A stretch of 64,000 bases of DNA from Geitlerinema sp. BBD 1991-9. Lineage in GTDB: Bacteria; Cyanobacteriota; Cyanobacteriia; Cyanobacteriales; Geitlerinemataceae. A program made the translations under genes and the position numbers. The stretch is from positions 1 through 64,000 of the forward strand of contig LWRO01000010.1 in assembly GCA_001657325.1 (NCBI GenBank), given 5' to 3'. Below the pieces are notes generated by a model, which was not told where the DNA came from, searched no databases, and worked only from the letters and a program-made list of their open reading frames with translations. Positions 45,446-53,451 of the stretch are shown here, in pieces (the stretch's first letter is position 1; each line of letters starts with the position of its first letter).

Positions 45446-45512
45446 GAAAATGAGAAGGCGTCGATCTTGAAGATCGATCGCGGATGACTGACGACCCACA
45501 GATCGATGCGGC

Positions 45513-46001
45513 ATGACCATTTACTTTTATAAAGTCGATCGCGAGTACGGTTGCTTTTCTAACTTTTCGCCCCACGACATTCAAGTGGAGGGTCAAACCT
45601 GGAAAACTGTCGAGCATTACTATCAAGCCCAAAAATTTCTCGGAACCGATGACGAGCCTCTGATGGCAGTCATTCATGCAGTCGCAACCCCTGAAGCAGC
45701 AGCTCAGTTGGGACGAGATCGATCGAGAACCTGTCGCCGAGATTGGGACGTCGTCAAAACGACGGTGATGTACGAAGCCGTAAAACTCAAATTTCTAACC
45801 CATGCTGACATTCGACAAATTCTCCTCGACACCGGTGACGAATTATTAATTGAAGATTCCCCCGTCGATTACTTTTGGGGGTGTGGCGCCGAACGAACAG
45901 GAGACAACCATCTCGGTAAAATTTTAATGCGCGTGCGCGAGGAAATTCGCCAGCAGTGCGGATGCGGAGAACTGCCATCAGAACGAACGACAGACTTTTA
46001 G
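45513..46001 (+). CDS. NADAR/YbiA-family protein
   Basis: The 162-residue protein matches the NADAR family: YGCFSNFSPHDIQVEGQTW near the start, VEHYYQAQKF with the conserved acid, the central RRDWDVVKTTVMYEAVKLKF helix, and the end YFWGCGAERTGDNHLGKILM. NADAR proteins are N-glycosidases acting on ADP-ribose-linked or riboflavin-pathway N-glycosides; the bacterial substrates include damaged riboflavin intermediates and, as recently described, ADP-ribosylated guanine in nucleic acids. It is 4 bases upstream of a response-regulator gene, so the two are cotranscribed. Confidence 0.92.
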   Translation: MTIYFYKVDREYGCFSNFSPHDIQVEGQTWKTVEHYYQAQKFLGTDDEPLMAVIHAVATPEAAAQLGRDRSRTCRRDWDVVKTTVMYEAVKLKFLTHADIRQILLDTGDELLIEDSPVDYFWGCGAERTGDNHLGKILMRVREEIRQQCGCGELPSERTTDF

Positions 46002-46005
46002 AACT

Positions 46006-46719
46006 ATGAAAATTCTCATTGTCGAAGACGATTGGGAAATTGCTGGGTTACTGCAACAAACCCTAGAAGCGGAAGGATTCTCCTGTCATTTAGCGGGAGA
46101 TGGTTGGGCGGCGTTAGAGGCGTTCCACCAGGAAAAACCCGATCTGATCGTTTTAGATTTGATGTTACCGGGGTTGGACGGCTTGGAAGTCTGCGCCCGG
46201 ATTCGCCAGCAACCCGGGGATAAAGATCCGTTTATCTTGATGTTGACGGCGAAGGGTGAAGAGATCGATCGCGTGATCGGCTTATCGACAGGAGCCGATG
46301 ACTATCTCGTGAAACCCTTTAGCCCTCGGGAACTCGTGGCACGGGTGCGTGCTTTGTTGCGGCGAAGTTTGCGCCAAGGCGGACAAGATCAGGTCTACCG
46401 CAGCGCTCATTTTTTCCTCAATCTCGATCGACATATCGCAACCCGTCAGCTTGAAGGTCGAGAGGAAGAAACCCTCGATTTAACCACCTTAGAATTTAAT
46501 CTGTTGGCAACGTTCATGAGCTATTCGGGGCGAGTCTGGAGTCGGGCGCAACTGATCGATCGACTGTGGGGAGACGATTTCTTCGGAGACGAGCGCGTTG
46601 TAGACACGCACGTTGCCCGGTTACGCAAAAAAATCGAATGCGATCCGACTCACCCCCAATTCGTGAAAACGGTTGTGGGAGTCGGGTATAAGTTTGTCGA
46701 TCGTTTGCCGGAGGGGTAA
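46006..46719 (+). CDS. OmpR/PhoB-family response regulator
   Basis: The 237-residue regulator has a receiver domain with acidic pocket EDD (7-9), phosphoacceptor Asp51 in LIVLDLMLPGLDG, T in MLTAKG and Lys in YLVKPF. It is followed by a winged-helix Trans_reg_C domain (LTTLEFNLLATFMSYSGRVW ... RVVDTHVARLRKKIE ... VVGVGYKF). It would bind DNA as a phosphorylated dimer. No histidine kinase is adjacent, so it is an orphan here; its partner upstream is NADAR. Confidence 0.95.
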   Translation: MKILIVEDDWEIAGLLQQTLEAEGFSCHLAGDGWAALEAFHQEKPDLIVLDLMLPGLDGLEVCARIRQQPGDKDPFILMLTAKGEEIDRVIGLSTGADDYLVKPFSPRELVARVRALLRRSLRQGGQDQVYRSAHFFLNLDRHIATRQLEGREEETLDLTTLEFNLLATFMSYSGRVWSRAQLIDRLWGDDFFGDERVVDTHVARLRKKIECDPTHPQFVKTVVGVGYKFVDRLPEG

Positions 46720-46734
46720 TGGTGTGGTGAGGTG

Positions 46735-48387
46735 TTAGAAGTCTGTTGCCGATTTACCGCCTGTCTTAGTTTGGGGCTGTTCGATCGCGCTGAGTAAGTA
46801 CAAATCAAAGGGTTTTTCGCCGATCGACAAGCCGTAATTCGCGCTTAAATACGGGCGATAGTTTTCGTTATCGAGTAAATACACTTGGAAAAATGCCAAG
46901 GGAACAGCACGACTGTAATTTCGCGTCAGCCCTACGTCGGGTTCGATTAAATCGGACATCGCGGGGACGAGCGTGTGTATCAGGACTGTGAGTCCCGTCG
47001 TGTGAGACTGACCGGAAACGAGCGCGAAGTATTTTTCCGGAGTTTCTAACCAGTCGAAAGATTGAACTTGTTCGACAACGAGGGGTGTAACAGGATCGAG
47101 ACTACCGCCAGCCATCAACACGGGAACGCTGACACTGGCCATACCGCGTTCGCCGAAAATGCTGCTGTTGACGGGATTGGCGGTGAGAATGGCTGCCACT
47201 CGATCGTCGCGGAAGTTGTAAGTTTCGCGGGGGAGTTCTAGGGCGCGACACTGCAACAACATTGAGATGTTGACGGAGTTAACCCCATCCGTGCAATCTC
47301 GTTCGAGATTGTCGAAGTCGATCTGCGCCCCACCCAGGGCTAAAGCCGTGTAGCCGCCGAAAGAATGACCCAGTACGCCGACACGATCGAGTTGCAATCT
47401 TCCGTCAAATTCTCGATCGTTGTAGCGTTCTAACTCGTCGAGCAGAAAGCGAATATCGGCCGGTCGATCGACGAACTCGCTGGCGAAAAACATCTCCGAA
47501 TCCGCACCGTTTAACATGGCTTGTTGCTGGGCGTAGTTACTGCCGATATGTTCGGGGGCAGCAACGAAAAAACCGTAGGATGCCAGTTGTTCGGCAATGT
47601 GGGAAAATGCCGATCGATGGGAACCCAAGCCGTGAGAGATAACGACTACGGGAATCTCAGCGTAGGGCGAGTTATCGGGAACGTGAATATCGACGGGGAA
47701 GGTTCGATCTCGGGACGGGTCGGTGAGGGTAAGAGTACGTGTCTGATAAGATACCGATCCCGCTTGTCGCAAATCCGGCATTTCATCGAAATCGATCGAT
47801 CCGTTTGCCGTTGCTTGGGTTTGAGCCAAGTCAGAAGCGATAACGATGGCGTTATCGGTTTCTTCCACCATGTACGCAATTTGTCCGGCGACCTCGAAAA
47901 TCTGCGGAGTGTTCAACCAGACGCTGTAGGAGGGATACTGACGCAGGATGCTCAACACGCTAAATCCCTGCGGATCGCTGGCAGCCAGGATCGCAGCGGC
48001 CCGAATCGACTGCCCGCCATTGGCTCTCGACTCCGTTTGTATCAATTCTCCCAGCTCGTCCAGGAGAAGTTCGCCCATGGGAGAGTATAGGAACTGTGCG
48101 ACCGGCACCGGATCGATCTCGTGGCGTTCGAGGAAAAACGTTCGGAGTTCGGCTTGTTCTTCGTCAGTCAGGTATTTCAGATAAAAGTTAAGATTGTCGG
48201 AAATCTCACCCGTTTCGGCAAACTGTTCTAAATCGGTAACAGACAATGAAAGCTCGATGGGGCCGATGGAGAGTGCCACTCGTTCGGCGGCGTTGAGGGG
48301 AAACGCACTCAACGCAACGGACAGGCAACTCGCCAGCAGACGATTTCTCCAAGGAATGACAGACGACTTGCCAAAGTGCTCGAACAT
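46735..48387 (-). CDS. DUF1400 alpha/beta hydrolase (exported)
   Basis: The ATG at 48387, with GAGGAAGC just upstream, gives 550 residues. A signal peptide (LLASCLSVALSAFPLNAAER) precedes the cyanobacterial DUF1400 domain (about 30-155, GPIELSLSVTDLEQFAETGE). The alpha/beta-hydrolase domain has HGLGSHRSAF, the nucleophile elbow GVLGHSFGGYTAL (Ser), and a late SGQSHTTGL histidine region, like platelet-activating-factor acetylhydrolase/PETase-type enzymes. It likely hydrolyses lipid or ester substrates in the periplasm. Frame upstream of 48387 is not protein-like. Confidence 0.9.
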   Translation of the reverse strand: MFEHFGKSSVIPWRNRLLASCLSVALSAFPLNAAERVALSIGPIELSLSVTDLEQFAETGEISDNLNFYLKYLTDEEQAELRTFFLERHEIDPVPVAQFLYSPMGELLLDELGELIQTESRANGGQSIRAAAILAASDPQGFSVLSILRQYPSYSVWLNTPQIFEVAGQIAYMVEETDNAIVIASDLAQTQATANGSIDFDEMPDLRQAGSVSYQTRTLTLTDPSRDRTFPVDIHVPDNSPYAEIPVVVISHGLGSHRSAFSHIAEQLASYGFFVAAPEHIGSNYAQQQAMLNGADSEMFFASEFVDRPADIRFLLDELERYNDREFDGRLQLDRVGVLGHSFGGYTALALGGAQIDFDNLERDCTDGVNSVNISMLLQCRALELPRETYNFRDDRVAAILTANPVNSSIFGERGMASVSVPVLMAGGSLDPVTPLVVEQVQSFDWLETPEKYFALVSGQSHTTGLTVLIHTLVPAMSDLIEPDVGLTRNYSRAVPLAFFQVYLLDNENYRPYLSANYGLSIGEKPFDLYLLSAIEQPQTKTGGKSATDF

Positions 48388-48957
48388 ACCGCTTCCTCTC
48401 GTTGTAGTGAGGTTTTCGATCGATCCTGAGAAGATTCTACAGAGAAAAATCCTCGATCGTAAATGACCAATCGTCGATCGATAACAGTTCTCGACCTGGA
48501 TTGATGTTGACGGCCCGCCCATCTCGATCCAGGTCAATGGGGGGTTGGGAGCTGTATTAGCACGTATTCGATCGGCTGTTTCGACATCCTCAAACATCGA
48601 AATTCAAATAACCTATCAAAAAGGATCTGTTGGGTGTCGGAAGATCGATACAAATTAGAGCTCCTGCATAAATATTTCTGACCCCGCCCCAACCCTCCCC
48701 TTGTGAAGGGGAGGGAGCGAGTTTCCCCCCTTCATCCCCCCTTCACAAGGGGGGATGAAGGGGGGTGAATTTGATTCATGTAGGAGGTCTATTCTAGAAC
48801 GGTGATTGCTTTAGGCTCGGAGTTGCTCCGTCCTGGTGCGTGAGTTTTTGGATCGGAATGATACCAATTCGATCTCGACTCAAACAGAAAAATTCCAAAA
48901 ATTAATATCAAAAAATACATTGAAATTTAAAAAACTATTCCTTGTTGTGTATTGTAT
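48388..48957. other. Intergenic region with MITE
   Basis: No gene is supported. A family B element occupies 48656-48791; the rest is AT-rich near the potassium-channel gene. No promoter is confidently placed. Confidence 0.5.
48656..48791. mobile_element. 136-bp MITE-like element (family B, copy 2)
   Basis: The left end TAGAGCTCCTGCATAAATAT and right end ATGTAGGAGGTCTA are complementary with one mismatch. Inside are two opposed CCCTTCACAAGGGG-type hairpins. The sequence TGCATAAATATTTCTGACCCC is shared with copy 1 for its first 20 bases. It is non-coding and flanked by TA on both ends. Confidence 0.65.
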
Positions 48958-49614
48958 TTAACTTCGCTGGTTCGGCGAGATATAAAGGCTGACTAAACGA
49001 GCGATAAAAATTGCCGGATACATTTGTCCGATAATCGCTTCTAGATTGGTGAGCATACGAGTTAAAGCATTCGTTGGTGAGATATCCCCATAACCCAAGG
49101 TCGTTAATGTTGTAAAACTAAAGTACATCGTATCGAAGTTGGTTTGGTTAAAAGCTTGTGAATCGAAACGAGCTGCAAGACTATAAAATAATCCCCACAA
49201 AAATCCGATCAGTAAGTAAATACAAATTCCACCAATAATTGTATCTCCAGTCACAAATTCATCGGTAATAACTTGCCGAAAAATTAAGCCTGTGGCAAAC
49301 AGGATAAACACACAGTAAATGATGATTCCTGCTGTGCTGAAATCGACTGCAATATTGTTTAAAATATCAAATGCGTTTAGGATTTGTAACCCTAAGCCTA
49401 TCGCCATCAGCATTACCAGTCGAGCAAACTTCTTAGAACTGGGGCAAAACGGACGTATACCCACAGCAAGGGCGATAAAAAAAAATGCAGCAATGACGAT
49501 CTGACCGAGTTTAGATCTTGAAACTAACGGAGAAACAATAAATAATGCGATGAGTGTGACAAAGAGTTGTGTATGGTGTCGGTGGGGAATTTTATTCCAA
49601 GAAAAACGATACAT
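48958..49614 (-). CDS. Two-pore-helix potassium channel family protein
   Basis: The 218-residue membrane protein has an N-terminal hydrophobic region of about four helices (FVTLIALFIVSPLV, IVIAAFFFIALAVG, LVMLMAIGLGLQIL, GIIIYCVFILFATG). A 2TM pore module follows: ICIYLLIGFLWGLFYSLAA, the pore and selectivity filter TTLTTLGYGDISP, and a final helix ending near YISPNQ. GYGD predicts K+ selectivity. There is no RCK/TrkA_N domain, so it is a minimal ungated-looking channel. Composition is AT-richer than its neighbours. Confidence 0.88.
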   Translation of the reverse strand: MYRFSWNKIPHRHHTQLFVTLIALFIVSPLVSRSKLGQIVIAAFFFIALAVGIRPFCPSSKKFARLVMLMAIGLGLQILNAFDILNNIAVDFSTAGIIIYCVFILFATGLIFRQVITDEFVTGDTIIGGICIYLLIGFLWGLFYSLAARFDSQAFNQTNFDTMYFSFTTLTTLGYGDISPTNALTRMLTNLEAIIGQMYPAIFIARLVSLYISPNQRS

Positions 49615-49731
49615 GGAGATCGAGCAATAATGGGAATAGGGGCGAGAGAAGACTGTATCGATCGACCCACTGAATACTAGAATGACACGACACTCGCACT
49701 TTAAAAACTCAAACCGTAAAAATTACAGCCC

Positions 49732-50121
49732 ATGCGTAAAATCGTTCGTACAGACAACGCCCCTGCTCCGGTTGGCCCTTACAACCAAGCCGTCATCGCC
49801 AGCGGTCAAACGATCTTCGTCGCCGGACAAATTCCCCTCAATACTGATGGAAAACTCGTTGCATCGGGAGACATCACCGGACAAACTAAACAAGTAATGG
49901 AAAACCTGGGGGCTATTCTCAAAGCCGCCGGAGCGAGTTTCGCCGATGTCGTCAAAACAACCGTATTTCTGGCTGACATGAACGATTTCGTTGCGATGAA
50001 TACAGTTTACGCTCAATATTTTGACGAAGCCAACGCTCCCGCACGAGCTGCTGTTGAAGTGTCGCGACTTCCCAAAGACGTTCTCGTAGAAATCGAGTGC
50101 GTTGCCGTGATTTCTGCGTAA
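49732..50121 (+). CDS. ridA: RidA family reactive enamine/imine deaminase
   Basis: The 129-residue protein is full length for RidA (YjgF/YER057c). It shows [22 protein letters not shown], the helix [33 protein letters not shown], and the catalytic segment [19 protein letters not shown] with Arg and Glu. RidA hydrolyses 2-aminoacrylate and related enamines released by PLP enzymes in the cytoplasm. ATG 49732 fits the family start. Confidence 0.96.
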   Translation: MRKIVRTDNAPAPVGPYNQAVIASGQTIFVAGQIPLNTDGKLVASGDITGQTKQVMENLGAILKAAGASFADVVKTTVFLADMNDFVAMNTVYAQYFDEANAPARAAVEVSRLPKDVLVEIECVAVISA

Positions 50122-50206
50122 AGCCTCAAATGGCAAAAAAACCAAGTCGTACAGGTTTCCGACTTGCGAACTCGAGTCGAACGTCCGGTTTGATTCGGTG
50201 AATTCA

Positions 50207-50456
50207 TGGTCGATCGGGTGCATCTATCTTTTACGATCGAAACTCCACCCATCCTCTCCTTAGCCAAGGGAGGTGCCGTTCGCGGTAGCGGGACGGAGTC
50301 CTTAGGCGGAGGGGTCTTTCTAGGGTGCATCTATCTTTTACGATCGAAACTCCACCCATCCTCTCCTTAGCCAGGGGAGGTGCCGTTCGCGGTAGCGGGA
50401 CGGAGTCCTTAGGCGGAGGGGTCTTTCTACGAAATTGAGATGCACCCTGGTCGATC
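50207..50456. mobile_element. 232-bp MITE (family A, copy 2) with internal tandem duplication and 9-bp target duplication
   Basis: The element proper is 50216-50447. It starts GGGTGCATCTATC and ends TGAGATGCACCC, and is flanked directly by TGGTCGATC on both sides (50207-50215 and 50448-50456). The first 107 bases (50216-50322) are repeated almost exactly from 50323, differing mainly by one base in CCAAGGG/CCAGGGG. Only the second repeat is followed by the true right end. It is non-coding. Confidence 0.85.
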
Positions 50457-50461
50457 GGAAA

Positions 50462-50480
50462 GGGCGGGTATATCCCGCCC
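50462..50480 (-). terminator. Hairpin downstream of sucrose synthase
   Basis: GGGCGGG and CCCGCCC form perfect 7-bp arms around TATAT, about 30 bases after the stop of the reverse-strand sucrose synthase. On that strand it follows GGTAGGGGCGGG, like the hairpin at 4321-4339. Confidence 0.55.
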
Positions 50481-50511
50481 GCCCCTACCTTTCTCGACAT
50501 TCTCGCGACGA

Positions 50512-52932
50512 TTAGCGCGATTGATGTTCCTGCAACAGAGCTTGCGCTCGAGGTTTGAAAATCAGGTAAAACAGCGATTCGATATACCGAAACATATCTT
50601 CCCGATTTTCTTTCGAGGAGTAGTTCCAGAAGCCGTAAATCTTGGCCATCGATAGCAACCGTTCGGTGTGAATGTTCCAGGTGTAGGTGCTATAAACGCG
50701 CTCCATCCCTTTTTGAGAAATTGCCAGCCAGTAGTCGGGATCTCGATCGCATTTCGTCACAAAATCCACAATTTTCTGTGCGGTTTCTTCTAGATTCGTC
50801 GGGTTAATATAAAACCCGTTGACGCGATCTTGAACGATCTCTAACGGTCCGCCGAACTGTGTGCCAAAGGTCGGCAAACCGGAAATCATCGCTTCGAGAA
50901 TCGTCAAACCAAACGCCTCAAACAACGCCGGTTGAACGAAAATTCCACGACGATCGGCAATGACTCGATACACTTCCCCGGAGTCGGCTTTAGGTAGGCG
51001 AACGCCCAACCAGCGAACCTTGCCGTGCAGCTTGTATCGATCGATAATCTCGTAGAGTTTCCGCATTTCTGCGATCTCTTCTGCATCGCTCGATTCTTCT
51101 TCTCGCAATTTCCCGGCAATGAGAATCAAGTTACAGTGTTTTTGTAACGCTTTGCTCTGTCCAAAACACTCCGCTAATCCCGTGAGGTTTTTGATTCGAT
51201 CGAGCCGAGCCATCGAAAATAGCGGGCGTTTATCGGGATCGTCGAGTTTTCCAAACACTTGAGACGGATCGTCAAGGGTAAAGAGCAATTCGGCCAAGCG
51301 CTCGGCATCCCCGGGAACACGCTGTTCTCGATTCGTATAGGGGAAGTACACGCTTTCGTTGACCCCTGGCGGTACCACGTTAAACTTCGGACTGAACAGT
51401 TCGATTCCGGTCACCACGTGATACAAATCCGGCATTGTAAAACAGTGATAGGATTCGTACTGTCCCACACTGTCCGGCCGACCCACAATTTCTTGATAGG
51501 TGCTGCTGATGACGCAATTCGCCGCGTTCATCGCGATGAGATCGGCGGTAAATTGCAACGAGAAATAATACTGATTTTCCATATCCTGCCAGTACAAGTT
51601 ACTAAACAGGTATTTGGATTTTTCCAGAGCGTGAGCGACGTTGAATTGCGTCACGTTCAAGCGGCGGGACAACAGAAACGCGACGAGATTTCCGTCGGAA
51701 TAATTCCCCACGATCAGATCGGGATGTCCTTTGAACTCCACCAGAAGCTCTTTTTCCGCATCGATGGCATAGGTTTCCAAATACGGCCAGATCTCGAAGC
51801 GGGAAATCCAGTTTTGCGTGACGTTGGGGTTGAATTCGCGGAACGGTACCCGCAAAATCCAAGCGTCATCCGTTCCCCAAATTTTCTCCAAGCGTTCGTT
51901 ACATCGCGTTCCCTCGGCGTTGGGAATTAACCGCGTCAAAACGATGACTTTCGGGTGAACGCCTAAGACGTCTAACCCGGCTTGTTGGAGTTCTGCTTGC
52001 AGTTGTTTTTCTAAGCTGCGGGCTTGGTCGAGGACGTAAACGACCTGACCTCCGGTATCGGGACGACCCAAAACGCCTTCTTGACCGAACCAACCGTGAA
52101 TCGAAACTAAGACGACCCGGAAAATCATCGGAATTCGAGAGACGAATCCTTCCAGGACGCTGTCGTCCGGCGAGTCGATGAGTTCGTCGAGAATTTCTAG
52201 GGTTTCGCGAACGCGACTGGCGGTATTACCCCACCCCGGCTCGAACCCCAGATCTTGTAAGTCGAAGTGGAAGTTTTCGTAAGGGTCGTCTTCAGGGCGT
52301 TGGCTGACGAAACTAAGGGCTTGTTTGACGCAATCGGAAAGTTGTTCCCAACTGTTGATGCGTCGGTTGATGAGGAGTTTTAAGCCGTTGTACGAGTGCA
52401 GGCTGAGAAATTGAAAGAGCGTTTGTTGCCACTGTCGCGGATCTTGGAAGAGTTTACTCGACAAGTAGCGATTGAGGAATTGAACCCCTTTTCCGATGTT
52501 TTTAGGATCGCGAATGGTGGGCGAGTAATCGTAGAACGGCTCGAAGTCGATCTCGAAAACGTCGCCTTCTTGGGGGTGGTAATGACCGACAAACCGATCT
52601 CGAGTATCGAGGAGATCTTGTACTGTCATCGGTTCGTAGGTCATGTCTTCGTGAATGCGAAAGGCTTCTTGGCGTGCAATTTTCGGACGCACGATCGCAC
52701 AAACGCTTTCATCTTCAACGATAATTTCTTGGACGTAGTAAATGAGTTTTCCGAGGTTGGATACGTATCGAAAAGCCTCAGATTTTTCGTGTTCTTCGCA
52801 ATACTCTGCAAAGGCTCGTTCGATATCGTTGCGGAGCAAGTAACGTTGATTGTTGGCACGAAGTTCGCCAATAAATTGGCGCAGATCGATGTTTTCTTCG
52901 CTTTGTAGAACGGATTCGATCGGATAAGACAT
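50512..52932 (-). CDS. susA: Sucrose synthase
   Basis: The 806-residue protein is full length. The N-terminal cellular-targeting and EPBD-like regions are followed by the GT-B domain with VLVSIHGWFGQEGVLGRPDTGGQ split motifs, HPDLIVGNYSDGNLVAFLLS, FNVAHALEKSKY, MNAANCVISSTYQEI, and the donor-site EAFGLTILEAMISGLPTF with its E-x7-E. It reversibly converts sucrose and UDP/ADP to fructose and NDP-glucose, linking sucrose to glycogen and polysaccharide pools in the cytoplasm. A sugar-binding lipoprotein gene lies upstream on the same strand, but about 500 bases away. Confidence 0.97.
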   Translation of the reverse strand: MSYPIESVLQSEENIDLRQFIGELRANNQRYLLRNDIERAFAEYCEEHEKSEAFRYVSNLGKLIYYVQEIIVEDESVCAIVRPKIARQEAFRIHEDMTYEPMTVQDLLDTRDRFVGHYHPQEGDVFEIDFEPFYDYSPTIRDPKNIGKGVQFLNRYLSSKLFQDPRQWQQTLFQFLSLHSYNGLKLLINRRINSWEQLSDCVKQALSFVSQRPEDDPYENFHFDLQDLGFEPGWGNTASRVRETLEILDELIDSPDDSVLEGFVSRIPMIFRVVLVSIHGWFGQEGVLGRPDTGGQVVYVLDQARSLEKQLQAELQQAGLDVLGVHPKVIVLTRLIPNAEGTRCNERLEKIWGTDDAWILRVPFREFNPNVTQNWISRFEIWPYLETYAIDAEKELLVEFKGHPDLIVGNYSDGNLVAFLLSRRLNVTQFNVAHALEKSKYLFSNLYWQDMENQYYFSLQFTADLIAMNAANCVISSTYQEIVGRPDSVGQYESYHCFTMPDLYHVVTGIELFSPKFNVVPPGVNESVYFPYTNREQRVPGDAERLAELLFTLDDPSQVFGKLDDPDKRPLFSMARLDRIKNLTGLAECFGQSKALQKHCNLILIAGKLREEESSDAEEIAEMRKLYEIIDRYKLHGKVRWLGVRLPKADSGEVYRVIADRRGIFVQPALFEAFGLTILEAMISGLPTFGTQFGGPLEIVQDRVNGFYINPTNLEETAQKIVDFVTKCDRDPDYWLAISQKGMERVYSTYTWNIHTERLLSMAKIYGFWNYSSKENREDMFRYIESLFYLIFKPRAQALLQEHQSR

Positions 52933-53451
52933 GAATGAATTCCCTGGTCGAAAACTCGAAGGACTTTTACAGTGAACAGTCGGTCGTGAGCGGTGAGTCG
53001 CAAGCAGTAACCTGTGAAAACAGTTCTCAGCAAATCGTTCTCGATCGAGTCCATAGCATCGTCCGAGCGACAGACCGATCGAAGACGCTGAAAACCTCTG
53101 CCCGATCGCGACTGAATTCTCGATGAAGTCTGAGCTGTCGCGTTTGCGGTGGTTCGATCTGCATCGATTGGAGCGACATCGAAACCGAGGCGTTTGTAAC
53201 TGGCGATGTGAGAAGGGTTACGGTCTGTCGATGTCAACTCTCTTCAGACGATCGAGCAATCGATCGGGCAAATTTGAATGAAGATGTGATGTCTAAAGCA
53301 GTAGATGACGGAGTTGAGGAAATCCCTGTTTTCAACATGACATATTTTATGGGGATCGATCTATAAAAATTCAATAAAAAATTGTGAATTAATGGTTGAG
53401 ATTTTTAAAGAATTCCCAAAGGGCTTCAAACGGTGGTAGACCTCACCACCG
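52933..53451. other. Intergenic region with short tandem repeats
   Basis: About 520 bases without a supported gene. Near 52970-53030 it holds degenerate CAGTGAA/CGGTCGTGAG/CGGTGAG-type heptamers like those at 14443-14495. A 198-codon reverse frame over 52641-53237 is mostly the antisense of the sucrose synthase start and is rejected. It likely contains the susA promoter. Confidence 0.5.

Noticed and set aside
50013..50500. Reverse frames with KTPPPKDSVPLP repeats
   Set aside because: They are translations of the tandem units of the family A MITE, not proteins.
51259..51930. 223-codon forward frame opposite sucrose synthase
   Set aside because: Antisense shadow of a well-defined gene; composition reflects complementary codons.
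52641..53237. 198-codon reverse frame at the susA 5' end
   Set aside because: Mostly an alternative-frame reading of the susA start and of the repeat-bearing leader; no family match.
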